Source: Xanthocytophaga flava
GTDB lineage: Bacteria > Bacteroidota > Bacteroidia > Cytophagales > 172606-1
Direction of reading: 5' to 3'
NCBI GenBank assembly: GCA_030068525.1
Contig: JASJOS010000005.1
Span: 62,001-126,000 of the forward strand
DNA length: 64,000 bases
In this document: piece after piece, positions 1-8,102 of the stretch
Layout: every line of letters begins with the position of its first letter
Numbering within the stretch: position 1 is the first letter of the stretch
The notes under the pieces: generated by a model
Databases searched by the model: none
The model's input: the letters and a program-made list of their open reading frames with translations, nothing else
Told to the model about the DNA's origin: nothing
Position numbers and translations under genes: made by a program

Positions 1-470
1 TGGATCAGGATATAACACTGGGAGGAGAAATTATGGCGAAGCTTAAGATTAGCACTACAGGTTCAGATGCGGACTTCTTTGTAAAGCTGGTTGACGTGTA
101 TCCAGACAACGAACCCAATCATAAGTACATGCCCAACAAAAATGTAATGCTTGCCAGCTACCAGCAAATGGTACGCAGCGAAATTATGCGGGCACGTTTT
201 CGAAATAGCTTCTCTAAACCAGAACCTCTGACTCCAGGTCAGGTTACGGAAGTAAACTTCCGGTTACAGGATGTATTGCACACTTTCAAAAAGGGACATC
301 GTATTATGATTCAGGTACAGAGTTCATGTTTCCCTGTATTTGACCGGAACCCTCAGAAATATGTGGAAAATATCTATAAAGCCAATGAGGAAGATTTTAT
401 AAAAGCTACTCAGCGAGTATATCATCAGAAAGGCAATGCCAGTGTGATTGAGGCAGATGTTCTGAACTGA
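1..470 (+). CDS. CocE/NonD family hydrolase, C-terminal part (partial)
   Basis: The reading frame is open from the left edge, so the first ATG at 33 is internal and the gene begins outside the window. The visible 156 codons look like the C-terminal beta-jelly-roll (PepX_C) domain of CocE/NonD hydrolases, a family of serine esterases and X-Pro dipeptidyl peptidases. Recognisable pieces are the segment DADFFVKLVDVYP, the LTPGQVTEVNFRLQDV strand and the GHRIMIQVQSSCFPVFDRNP strand, all typical of this domain. The catalytic alpha/beta-hydrolase domain must lie upstream. Substrate cannot be judged. A strong hairpin directly downstream ends the transcript. Confidence 0.85.
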   Translation, partial: DQDITLGGEIMAKLKISTTGSDADFFVKLVDVYPDNEPNHKYMPNKNVMLASYQQMVRSEIMRARFRNSFSKPEPLTPGQVTEVNFRLQDVLHTFKKGHRIMIQVQSSCFPVFDRNPQKYVENIYKANEEDFIKATQRVYHQKGNASVIEADVLN

Positions 471-493
471 GAATAGATTGTCTTGAATTACTG

Positions 494-538
494 CACCCCT
501 GTCTCTGTATAGCAATGAAAGCTACAGTGACAGGGGTG
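494..538. terminator. Bidirectional terminator between converging genes
   Basis: A perfect 10-bp stem (494-503 with 529-538, CACCCCTGTC) continues after one mismatch into five more pairs. T-rich sequence follows on the plus side. It lies between the convergent hydrolase and histidine kinase and can serve both. Confidence 0.75.
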
Positions 539-551
539 TTTGTTTATACAT

Positions 552-1826
552 TTATTTTCCGTTGGGAATCTCTACGATAAACTCTGTAAAATGTCCGGGT
601 ACAGACGATACACGGATATCCCCACCCATTCGGATAGCGGATTCTCTGGCAATATATAACCCTAATCCTGATCCTGGCAGCGAATGGCTAGCCCGGTAAA
701 ACATATCGAAAATATGAGTAAGATGCTCTTTCGCAATGCCAATGCCATTGTCTTTTACTTTAATGATCGCCTGATCAGAAGAGACATTGCACGTTATATT
801 AATCCAGGGAGAAGATTCCTGTGGATTTCTGTAGCGAAACGCATTGGAAATTATATTATTAAGAATAACCCGCAGTCTGTAACGGTCAGTTATAAAGTCT
901 GAATGCTGAACGATTGCATTGGAAACATCTATCTGGGTAGCCCCATCCATAAACTGATATTGCTGAATCGCATCATTAATTTCTTCTTCCAGAAAAATAA
1001 TATCTTTCTTTATTTCAAACTGGGCATTGCGTGAATAATCCAGAATATCTCCGATAAAAGCATCCAGACGCAACAGATTTCGTTCCATGATCTGGTTGTA
1101 GTCTCTCATCTCATTCATATCTTCTTCATCCTTCATCAATTCTACCAGTCCCAATGCAGAAGCAACCGGAGCTTTCAAATCATGGCTGATGCTATATACA
1201 AACCGATCCAGTTCCTGATTAATCCGTAATAGATCGCCATTGATAACACGTTGTTGTGCCTCTGACTTTTGCAATTGCCTTTCACTGTTCAGGTTTGATA
1301 CAACGATCTCGTAAACAAAGAATTGACACAAAGTAATAACCAATACCAAACTGATAGCCCGAAAAACCATCTGATCTCCAGGAAGAATAATAGGTGTAAC
1401 AAAGTCTGTATCTACGAATGTAAGAATCAATACAAAAACTGTTGGATGTATAATGTGGATAACAAGCTGTAAGGTATTTCGGTAATTGATGAAGAAGGGA
1501 ACGGCAAATATGAGCGGAAAAAAATACAGAAAAGAAAAAGCAGGAGAACCCAGTAAGAGTGAATATAAAAATAACAGAACGCTGATAGAAAACAGAATAA
1601 AGTTACCTGCTGTGGTAACATATCCACGCAGATTTATATAGATACCTACCCCAAAACAGATAGTCATAGCTGCCATCAACACCGCTACTTTCCATATTCC
1701 AACATAAACCGCTGGAATAACAGAAAATAGAAGTATGCTAAAGCATACCCAGGAAACAGTATTAATAAACTGCTTTCTCCTCTCCTTCCGTGTCGTCTTG
1801 TATTGCCCTTCTAAAAAGAACTCCAT
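552..1826 (-). CDS. Membrane sensor histidine kinase
   Basis: 424 residues. The first ~175 residues hold about six hydrophobic segments, with no obvious extracellular sensor domain or HAMP. A short linker leads into a HisKA domain with the H-box SHDLKAP (His215 as phospho-acceptor) and a HATPase_c domain with N-box NNIISNAFRYR, G1 VKDNGIGIA and G2 GSGLGLYIA. It should autophosphorylate and pass phosphate to a response regulator. No regulator gene is adjacent, so it is an orphan kinase here. The signal sensed is unknown; a membrane-embedded sensor is inferred. A promoter candidate lies at 1863-1894. Confidence 0.9.
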   Translation of the reverse strand: MEFFLEGQYKTTRKERRKQFINTVSWVCFSILLFSVIPAVYVGIWKVAVLMAAMTICFGVGIYINLRGYVTTAGNFILFSISVLLFLYSLLLGSPAFSFLYFFPLIFAVPFFINYRNTLQLVIHIIHPTVFVLILTFVDTDFVTPIILPGDQMVFRAISLVLVITLCQFFVYEIVVSNLNSERQLQKSEAQQRVINGDLLRINQELDRFVYSISHDLKAPVASALGLVELMKDEEDMNEMRDYNQIMERNLLRLDAFIGDILDYSRNAQFEIKKDIIFLEEEINDAIQQYQFMDGATQIDVSNAIVQHSDFITDRYRLRVILNNIISNAFRYRNPQESSPWINITCNVSSDQAIIKVKDNGIGIAKEHLTHIFDMFYRASHSLPGSGLGLYIARESAIRMGGDIRVSSVPGHFTEFIVEIPNGK

Positions 1827-1862
1827 GGCCTTAATATAGGATGGACCATAACCCTATACTAA

Positions 1863-1894
1863 CAAATTTACTCTGTATTCTATCTATGAGGCAA
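1863..1894 (-). promoter_or_regulatory. Bacteroidota-type promoter for the histidine kinase
   Basis: On the minus strand a TTG (1894-1892) is followed after 21 bases by TAAATTTG (1870-1863), fitting the TTTG / TAnnTTTG primary sigma consensus of Bacteroidota. It lies about 40 bases before the kinase start. Confidence 0.5.
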
Positions 1895-2028
1895 GTACCA
1901 AATTTCATTTGTATATCACAGGTAGGTTTTTGAGTAAAAACACATATAGTCTAGAAAGAATGCCCTACTAAAAAAATCCAAATTCAAGACAAAGACCTGA
2001 TTGATCTATCTGAATGTATACTAACTAT

Positions 2029-3756
2029 TTACCCTACTATACCTATTACTTTAAGCTGATAATTTTCTTCAGTCAGTACTAATCCGCTTTTCTGAAGTAT
2101 ATCCCGGATAGGTTCGATACGTGTGTTAAAATACTCATATAATAACGGAATAATCTTCTGATTAAAGATTTCAGGAAATTCACTTACCGACTTATTGATA
2201 AAGAAAGAGTGTCCAATCATAAAATCTACCCCTTTACGTTCCCGTATCTGTTCATTCAATGATTGCAATACAGAGGCTGCTTCAGGTATCAAATCATACT
2301 GAGGATACATAGGAACAAACACAAACCGTCTGCGTAAGGCAGCATCCAACAAGGCTATGGATTTGTCTGCGGTGTTCATTGTACCTACAATCGATAGATT
2401 GGAAGGCACGGCAAAGCTTTCACCTGAGGATAATGTTACAGTAAGGGGATGCTCTTTGCCTAAACGTTTATCCTCTTCTAATAATGTAATCAACTCTCCG
2501 AATACCCGTGAAATATTTGCCCGGTTTATCTCATCAATAATTAATACATAGTTTTTTAGCCGATCTTCGGACTTGGCATGTTTGAGGCTTTTCTCAAACT
2601 TCCGAAGAGCATACACTACAGCTTCATAATAGGGTCGATTAATAGCTTCCCGAATCTCTTTTCCATAGAAGCTCTCCCGCAACTTGTGTAAATACAACTG
2701 CCTCACTTCATCTTTGGCGCTGTCACCACGTGTGGTACGACGCTTATACAAAAGATAGGTATCTCCTACCTCATAGATAATCATACTCCGAAACTGACCT
2801 CCCGGATTCTGCAATGGAATCTCTACTTCTTCGGTCTCACGATTCATACTTTCCATCAACATCTGATCCAGCAGAGATTCAAAAGGCAGCTTGGGTTTGT
2901 TAATGGTGCGTCGATACGCTTCATAGTTCGCTTTTGCACGGTCAGCAATCCGTTTAAATACTCCGTCAGTCAGTCGAAAGTGCAGATTATCTGTGTGACG
3001 ATGGGTGTCAGGTCGTAATCCCTGCACAAACTCTTCATAAGAATAACTTTGGTGAAAGGTGATAAACTCAATCTGTTCCTGCTCCTGATACGATTCATAT
3101 CGTCTCTGAACTTCTGCACGATCTTCTGCCTGTATAGCTTCTATCGGTTTGCTTTCGATAATAGCCACAGCATAGTTTATTGTCTGGTAAGTTTTTCCAG
3201 TACCTGGAGGGCCGTATAATATCTGATTTAAAGGAAATAGCTGAACAGGTTTTGTATAGGTAGCTTCTTTTTCTTCTACACTATCTGTTTGTCGTTGTAA
3301 TTCAACACGGGTTACCAATGACGATAACTTCTCCAGCCGAATGTAGTTTCCATAGGAAGCTTTTTCAGATAGATCAGGAAATATATCCAGTACTTCATCC
3401 TTGCTCACCTGCAATTCATGCATTGGATCATATACATGTGTTTCTCTGTTTCCCCGATACAACGGACCAAAATAATATTTACACACAGATGCCAGAGAGA
3501 AAAGCTTATCCTGGCGGTAGCGTTTCATAAACTCTGTTTTGGCAGGTTCAGACAAAGCCATTGCAGCTGTAATGCCTGTCTCAGTCTGTAAACGAGGTTC
3601 TCCATCACGAAATACCAGTGGCAATCCTTTATAGTCTCCTTCAGAGGTTTTAAAGTATAACAGAATCTTTGTCTTTGGATATATGGTCAAATATTCTTCT
3701 AAAGGTTGCCAGAGTTTTTCGTGCCGAATGCCCATCTCAAAAAATAATAAATTCAA
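2029..3756 (-). CDS. McrB-type AAA+ GTPase without adjacent McrC
   Basis: 575 residues. Residues 1-150 form an N-terminal region I do not recognise, probably the specificity module. The motor domain has Walker A GPPGTGKT at 182-189, Walker B LIIDEINRANI near 405, and the McrB-defining MNTADKS sequence near 460 followed by an arginine-rich ALRRRF segment. McrB proteins are GTP-driven translocases that normally act with the McrC nuclease on modified DNA. Here the next gene downstream on the same strand is a histidine kinase after a 202-base gap, and no McrC is in the window. It may work with a distant nuclease, do another job, or be an orphan. Assignment to the McrB AAA+ family is firm; function is not. 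Confidence 0.85.
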   Translation of the reverse strand: MNLLFFEMGIRHEKLWQPLEEYLTIYPKTKILLYFKTSEGDYKGLPLVFRDGEPRLQTETGITAAMALSEPAKTEFMKRYRQDKLFSLASVCKYYFGPLYRGNRETHVYDPMHELQVSKDEVLDIFPDLSEKASYGNYIRLEKLSSLVTRVELQRQTDSVEEKEATYTKPVQLFPLNQILYGPPGTGKTYQTINYAVAIIESKPIEAIQAEDRAEVQRRYESYQEQEQIEFITFHQSYSYEEFVQGLRPDTHRHTDNLHFRLTDGVFKRIADRAKANYEAYRRTINKPKLPFESLLDQMLMESMNRETEEVEIPLQNPGGQFRSMIIYEVGDTYLLYKRRTTRGDSAKDEVRQLYLHKLRESFYGKEIREAINRPYYEAVVYALRKFEKSLKHAKSEDRLKNYVLIIDEINRANISRVFGELITLLEEDKRLGKEHPLTVTLSSGESFAVPSNLSIVGTMNTADKSIALLDAALRRRFVFVPMYPQYDLIPEAASVLQSLNEQIRERKGVDFMIGHSFFINKSVSEFPEIFNQKIIPLLYEYFNTRIEPIRDILQKSGLVLTEENYQLKVIGIVG

Positions 3757-3855
3757 AGTTTGGTTGGTTCAAAAATGCATTTTTTTATGAAGAAAAACAG
3801 GGTATAGTGTTATTTTATCAATAGAATTGTTTTCCATTCACTTCTTAAAGATTGC

Positions 3856-4135
3856 TCTTCTTGTAGCTTCTTCATTTTTTGCTTGCTGGTATCCAAGGTT
3901 GGTTTAAAGTCTGGAACATATTTCTTCCTATTACCTGTTACTTTTTTACTTGTCTTTTCTTAGATTGGTGTATTGCCCAGAGCATTTCTCTTCCTATGGC
4001 CTGTTACTTTTTTGCTTGCCCAAAAAAGTAACCAAAAAAGGGCAAAAAATTCCAAAGCTTCGCCCCGCAAGGCCAACGCTAGGCCCGCGGAATTTTTATC
4101 CCTACGCACCTACACCACCACACACGATTGAAGTG
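3856..4135 (+). repeat. Intergenic palindromic repeat, copy A
   Basis: Closely matches copy B at 8330-8526: the same segments TTCATTTTTTGCTTGC, TTGCCCAAAA, GGGCAAAAAATTCC, GGCCCGCGGAATTTTTATCC and CACACACGATTGAAGT occur in the same order. Its core is a hairpin whose arms AAAAATTCC (4045-4053) and GGAATTTTT (4089-4097) are perfectly complementary, enclosing a GC-rich loop with a smaller GGCC/GGCC pairing. A second small hairpin GCCC...GGGC precedes it. Part of the left flank is duplicated inside the copy. No transposase is present. It resembles dispersed REP-like intergenic elements of Bacteroidota. Confidence 0.75.
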
Positions 4136-4189
4136 GACATAACTTTATTTGTGTCATGTGTTGTCTGAGTTTATAATATAAAACTAAAA

Positions 4190-4390
4190 TTGTCTTTTTG
4201 GGACGAAGAGAGTTTTGTTCCCTTTAAACGCGAACGGTCGTATCTGTGTGTTGGCAATCTTTCTGCCGCGAGGAAAGCCCATGGCTTTGCGGGGGGGAGG
4301 TTCGGCAGAAAGTGCCCTTTTTTGCTTCGTTTTTTGGGCAAGCAAAAAATGAAGAAACCTGTGGAAGAGCAAAATTCAGGAATCTGAGAT
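4190..4390 (-). repeat. Diverged copy C of the palindromic repeat, inverted
   Basis: Read on the minus strand this copy shares CTTCCACAGGTTTCTTC, TTTTTTGCTTGCCC and GCAAAAAAGGGC with copies A and B. The hairpin arms have changed to CTTTCTGCC/GGCAGAAAG (4259-4267 with 4304-4312) but remain perfectly complementary. The inner stem is AAAGCC/GGCTTT (4274-4279 with 4283-4288). Preserved pairing despite changed bases indicates that the structure matters. It faces copy A tail to tail. Confidence 0.65.
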
Positions 4391-4534
4391 AACATTGCAA
4401 ACAGGGGAAGCAGAGTGAGATAGGAATAGTAAGCAAAAATGTCCTATACAATAAGCATTGCTAGAATGATCTAAATCTAAAAACTGTTAGGCTATTCTCT
4501 GAAACAATATTCCTCATCATTCTAAAAAGAATAC

Positions 4535-4542
4535 TATTTTTG
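4535..4542 (+). promoter_or_regulatory. Probable -7 element for meaB
   Basis: TATTTTTG fits TAnnTTTG and lies about 40 bases before the meaB start. No clear -33 TTG is seen at the expected distance, so confidence is limited. Confidence 0.4.
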
Positions 4543-4582
4543 CCTGTGGCACATCATTTTTAACTCATGTGTTATACTTATC

Positions 4583-5605
4583 ATGCCTCCTCGCCTTTCT
4601 CCTGACACATATATCCAGGGCATCCGCCAGGGAGATCGAATCATTCTGAGCCGTGCCATTACGCTGATTGAAAGCAGTTTACCGAAAGATCATGTGCTGG
4701 CATCAGAAGTCATACAAGGGATATTGCCCTATACAGGCAATTCATTGAGGATAGGGATTACAGGTGTACCAGGCGTAGGCAAAAGTACCTTTATTGAGGC
4801 CTTTGGCAATCATATCACTTCGTTGGGCAAAAAGCTGGCAGTGCTGACAATTGACCCGAGCAGTCAGCGATCATATGGCAGCATTCTGGGAGACAAAACC
4901 CGTATGGAAACACTGGTAAACCAGCCACTAGCCTATGTTCGTCCTTCACCATCTGGCTCGTCACTGGGAGGTGTAGCCCGTAGCACCCGCCAATCAATAC
5001 TTCTTTGTGAAGCAGCAGGCTATGAAGTCATCTTTATTGAAACCGTTGGGGTGGGTCAATCAGAAACTACTGTTCATAGCATGGTTGACTTCTTTCTGCT
5101 GCTTATGCTGGCCGGTGCTGGCGATGAACTTCAGGGCATCAAAAGAGGTATCATGGAGATGGCTGATGCCATTGCTATTACTAAAGCTGATGGATCAAAT
5201 ATCATGGCTGCCCGTCAGGCTCGTGCCAGCTACCAGAATGCACTACACCTGATGCCTCCGACAGAGTCAGGCTGGATTCCGCCTGTGCATACATGTTCAG
5301 CCCTTACAGGAGACGGAATCAAAGAGTTATGGCAAATGCTGGAGGAGTATGTAAACATTAGTAACCAAAACAGATTTTTACATAAGAAACGACAGGATCA
5401 GAACTTAAACTGGTTGCACGAAACCATACGACAGGAACTGGAAACGACCTTTTACCAAAATCCTTCCACTAAACAACAAATACCTCAGATTGAGCAAAGC
5501 ATATCTTCCGGAGAGATTACAGCACTATCGGGTGCCCAAAAACTTCTTCAAACGTACTTTACCCATTACTCTACTTCACATCGCACTTCAGAGGATGATT
5601 TATAG
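4583..5605 (+). CDS. meaB: MeaB/ArgK-family G3E GTPase, methylmalonyl-CoA mutase chaperone
   Basis: 340 residues, the usual length for the family. It has Walker A GVPGVGKST near residue 60, the ETVGVGQSE switch segment near 155, and a base-recognition motif ITKAD near 205. MeaB proteins protect and reload adenosylcobalamin-dependent methylmalonyl-CoA mutase, using GTP hydrolysis to gate cofactor transfer. The mutase subunits are not in this window, so the pairing is inferred from family knowledge only. The gene stands alone, with the repeat block upstream and a coiled-coil gene downstream. The C-terminal ~70 residues form the dimerisation helices typical of the family. Confidence 0.93.
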   Translation: MPPRLSPDTYIQGIRQGDRIILSRAITLIESSLPKDHVLASEVIQGILPYTGNSLRIGITGVPGVGKSTFIEAFGNHITSLGKKLAVLTIDPSSQRSYGSILGDKTRMETLVNQPLAYVRPSPSGSSLGGVARSTRQSILLCEAAGYEVIFIETVGVGQSETTVHSMVDFFLLLMLAGAGDELQGIKRGIMEMADAIAITKADGSNIMAARQARASYQNALHLMPPTESGWIPPVHTCSALTGDGIKELWQMLEEYVNISNQNRFLHKKRQDQNLNWLHETIRQELETTFYQNPSTKQQIPQIEQSISSGEITALSGAQKLLQTYFTHYSTSHRTSEDDL

Positions 5606-5859
5606 AAGTTTAGTAGGTGAAAATAGTTTTGCATCAGATCACTATACAAAAACAGACTTTTATCTACAAAAATAATTTTAGCATAAAACCAACAACTGCG
5701 CTCAGACTACCAATACATAAGACACAACAGGTAAAGCATTGTATATCAACACATTAATTCGATATTTTTTATTTGCTAAATCTCAAAAATGCATATATAT
5801 TTTTTGTATATTTAAGGTAGCATAACTATGAAATTAACCACTTTATATTTACACTCTAT

Positions 5860-6549
5860 ATGCCTCGTTATCATACCAATACAACCGCTATTCGCAAATA
5901 TAAATCTGACTATTATGGACTGATGGTCTATGAAGCCCGCCTGAATCATGAACTATTCCGGATGGCACAGCGCATTAAAGCGATTCAGAAGGATGAATCG
6001 CAATCTCTTGCGGATCAGACTCTTCTGACTAAACTACTGGTATACGCAACACAGCAAAAAGAAGAACTGGAAGCTCAACCTGCCTCCAAAGAACGTGATA
6101 AGCAGTTGAAGAAAGCGGAAAAAGAGTATAAAGAAGTTAAGGCGAAACACAAACGCAATGAGTATCATCTGGCTGTGCTGGAAAAGAAAAAGGACAAAGA
6201 CAATGCAGCTAAGTATGTGTTGAAAGAAATGAAGCGTGATCAGGTACGCATTCGCATTAAGGCAGCCTATGCTATCTGGAAGAAGTTAGAAAAAGAGCAG
6301 CAAGAAGACTTTATGGACTTTGAGATGTTTCAGGCGCTGAAAACAGTTAAGCAAATACAGTCAACAACTATCCAAATTACATCTACTACTGCTTCAAAAA
6401 CAGGATGTACCTCTACAAAACAACCAGTGGATATAGTAAAAAAATGGCCACGCACCAGCTCAGTTTTGTATGTATCCCGCCCTCAGAAGCCTTCCCTGTA
6501 TCAACCTATCTCAACTAAGGTACGGGTATATAATGTGATGCAGGAGTAA
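5860..6549 (+). CDS. Hypothetical lysine-rich coiled-coil protein
   Basis: 229 residues, not recognised. Residues 1-160 are strongly charged (Lys/Glu/Gln) and likely helical, with runs such as KQLKKAEKEYKEVKAKHKRN suggesting a coiled coil. Residues 165-229 are Ser/Thr/Pro-rich and basic. There is no signal peptide or membrane segment, so it should be cytoplasmic. An A/T-rich leader precedes the ATG and a strong terminator follows, so it appears to be a single transcription unit. Open frame, composition and flanking signals support a real gene. No function can be assigned. Confidence 0.65.
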   Translation: MPRYHTNTTAIRKYKSDYYGLMVYEARLNHELFRMAQRIKAIQKDESQSLADQTLLTKLLVYATQQKEELEAQPASKERDKQLKKAEKEYKEVKAKHKRNEYHLAVLEKKKDKDNAAKYVLKEMKRDQVRIRIKAAYAIWKKLEKEQQEDFMDFEMFQALKTVKQIQSTTIQITSTTASKTGCTSTKQPVDIVKKWPRTSSVLYVSRPQKPSLYQPISTKVRVYNVMQE

Positions 6550-6657
6550 TTAAGCTATAGCATATTTCTTTCTTACAGACAAAACAACTTCTATCAACAG
6601 ATAGAGGACGGATAGTTATTTGCATGTTCAATATTGGCATCAGAGAAATTTAATCTT

Positions 6658-6693
6658 CAAAATTGGTTCGAACAAATGTCCGAACCAATTTTG
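6658..6693. terminator. Strong terminator
   Basis: A perfect 13-bp stem (CAAAATTGGTTCG at 6658-6670 with 6681-6693) and 10-base loop is followed by CATGTTTTTTC. It lies between the convergent coiled-coil gene and the EVE gene. Confidence 0.8.
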
Positions 6694-6732
6694 CATGTTT
6701 TTTCATAGTTGCAGAGTCTATACCAATGGGAA

Positions 6733-7182
6733 TTAGTAGTTTACAAAATCTTTTGAATCACTTTCTTCTAACATTTGCGAGGCAATCAATCTAAAATCGT
6801 GTTCCTGAATCTCCAGAAAGCCAAACCGAAATGGATATCCCCATTGCACTTTATTTTGAATAAAATTCAGTTGGTCAATCAGAGGTAAAATAGAGGTTTG
6901 CTGACAGCTGTAAAAAGTTATGTTACGGCGAAAAGGGATAAAGTCCTCACTCATTTTGTGTGCGTAAACCAGATCATCTGAAGCCTGTCCGATAGCAGTG
7001 AAAGCCATGCATTTTGCAGATCCTTTCATTTTTTCTGCTGGACTATATACAATTAGCCAATCATTGAGCGACATACGTTTGAGAGGTTCTTTCTTTCCAT
7101 GACAAACCTGCATAAATCCTCCATTCACACCTCGTTGTGTATGTTCTTTTGATACAACTGCAATAAAATATCGTTGTTTCAT
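6733..7182 (-). CDS. EVE domain protein (UPF0310), putative modified-base reader
   Basis: 149 residues covering essentially one EVE domain. It starts RYFIAVVSKEHTQRGVNGGFMQV and has the later segments MSLNDWLIVYSPAEKM, MAFTAIGQ and WGYPFRFGFLEI, matching the UPF0310 pattern. EVE domains belong to the PUA/YTH-like fold that binds modified bases in DNA or RNA, and some are fused to McrB-like GTPases. This one is freestanding. It is last in an apparent VOC-SRPBCC-EVE operon, with its start two bases from the SRPBCC stop. An McrB-like gene lies 3 kb away on the same strand, but a functional link is only a guess. Confidence 0.85.
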   Translation of the reverse strand: MKQRYFIAVVSKEHTQRGVNGGFMQVCHGKKEPLKRMSLNDWLIVYSPAEKMKGSAKCMAFTAIGQASDDLVYAHKMSEDFIPFRRNITFYSCQQTSILPLIDQLNFIQNKVQWGYPFRFGFLEIQEHDFRLIASQMLEESDSKDFVNY

Positions 7183-7183
7183 A

Positions 7184-7603
7184 TCAGAGTTTTTTAGCTA
7201 CCTGTATCTGATGAAGCATTTCAGTAGGTAAAGCATCCACAATAGATTGTGCGACAACTTTACGCCAGAAAAATCCCAATAGACCTTCAACCTTCATAGT
7301 CGTGGTGATGCGTAAACCTTCCGTAGTTTCTTCGAAAGTATGCTCACCATACATGCGGCCCATAGGAAATCGGGTCATATCGGTAAAAGACTTGTTCTTA
7401 GTTGTTTCAATAAGCTGTATTTTTACTTTGGGACCTCCTTTGGGCTTGAGAGTAAAAAAAGCCCCTTTCTCAAATTTACCTTCAAGCTTTGCATATTCCA
7501 CCCCTTCATCCCATGCAGCCCAGTTATCTACATCTGCAAAGAGTTGCCAGAGTTGTTCTTTTGTTACTTCCTGTGTTGTGACAGAATGTGATCGTATCCA
7601 CAT
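7184..7603 (-). CDS. SRPBCC / polyketide cyclase-like lipid-binding family protein
   Basis: 139 residues from the preferred ATG at 7603. This start sits directly behind an A-rich leader typical of the phylum, and the family domain begins right there (MWIRSHSVTTQEVTKEQLW). A frame extension to 7678 would add a hydrophobic tail overlapping the upstream gene and is less likely. The pattern W.LF.DV..W..WD.....A.L.G.F..G..F.L is that of the START-like SRPBCC superfamily, which encloses a hydrophobic ligand. Ligand and function are unknown. It is the middle gene of the VOC-SRPBCC-EVE operon. Confidence 0.8.
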   Translation of the reverse strand: MWIRSHSVTTQEVTKEQLWQLFADVDNWAAWDEGVEYAKLEGKFEKGAFFTLKPKGGPKVKIQLIETTKNKSFTDMTRFPMGRMYGEHTFEETTEGLRITTTMKVEGLLGFFWRKVVAQSIVDALPTEMLHQIQVAKKL

Positions 7604-7670
7604 ATTTTTTTTGGTTTTGAGGTGGTTTCTATTTCGAATCACGATGAAAAGCAGACTATCCAGAATAGAA

Positions 7671-8102
7671 TCAAACAATGGTTGTCTGTTGAGTAGCTCT
7701 TTCCTTTGCTTCTTTTGTGAGAGGTGTAAAAAAATTCACCAGGTTGCCATCCGGATCTCTGAACAACAGTGAACGGTTGCCCCAAGGCATTGTAGTTGGA
7801 ACTTGTACAACAGCGTTGCCAAGAAAGTCGGCTAGTTGCTGGTATGTATTGTCAACATCATCTACCTTGAATTCAATAATTGCAGAGCGATTAGTGGCTG
7901 CTTCTGCAATATCATTTCCTCCGAATAAAGCCAATGTACGTGTACTTCCGATAGCTAGTGTCGCCTGAGATGTACGTAGTTCAGCAAAATCGTCAGTGTA
8001 TTGTGTGAGTGTCATCCCGGTGACTTGTGTATAAAAATCAACTAGGCGTTTAACATCTGTGGTAATAACCCGAACTGAAGAAAGATTCATAAAATGTATC
8101 AT
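7671..8102 (-). CDS. VOC-superfamily (glyoxalase/dioxygenase-like) protein
   Basis: 143 residues with a single VOC domain: the VRVITTDVKRLVDFYTQVTG opening, an EFKVDDVDNTYQQL middle strand and a closing LLFRDPDGNLVNFFTPL with the usual Glu replaced by Asn near the metal position. VOC proteins include glyoxalase I, fosfomycin-resistance enzymes and bleomycin-binding proteins; nothing here selects among them. It is the first gene of the operon leading to SRPBCC and EVE. An in-frame ATG four codons in (8090) is an alternative start. Confidence 0.82.
   Translation of the reverse strand: MIHFMNLSSVRVITTDVKRLVDFYTQVTGMTLTQYTDDFAELRTSQATLAIGSTRTLALFGGNDIAEAATNRSAIIEFKVDDVDNTYQQLADFLGNAVVQVPTTMPWGNRSLLFRDPDGNLVNFFTPLTKEAKERATQQTTIV

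Larger units (their letters stand above)
3757..4582. other. Intergenic block carrying two repeat copies
   Basis: 826 bases between the McrB-like gene and meaB. Several short open frames exist here on both strands, but they overlap one another and consist of the repeat sequence itself, so I do not call them genes. The block is occupied mainly by repeat copies A (plus orientation) and C (minus orientation), described separately, and by the meaB promoter region at its right end. Confidence 0.7.

Noticed and set aside
4171..4451. Several overlapping open frames on both strands in the repeat block
   Set aside because: They overlap each other in different frames, follow the repeat copies, and have composition of repeat sequence, so they are not genes.
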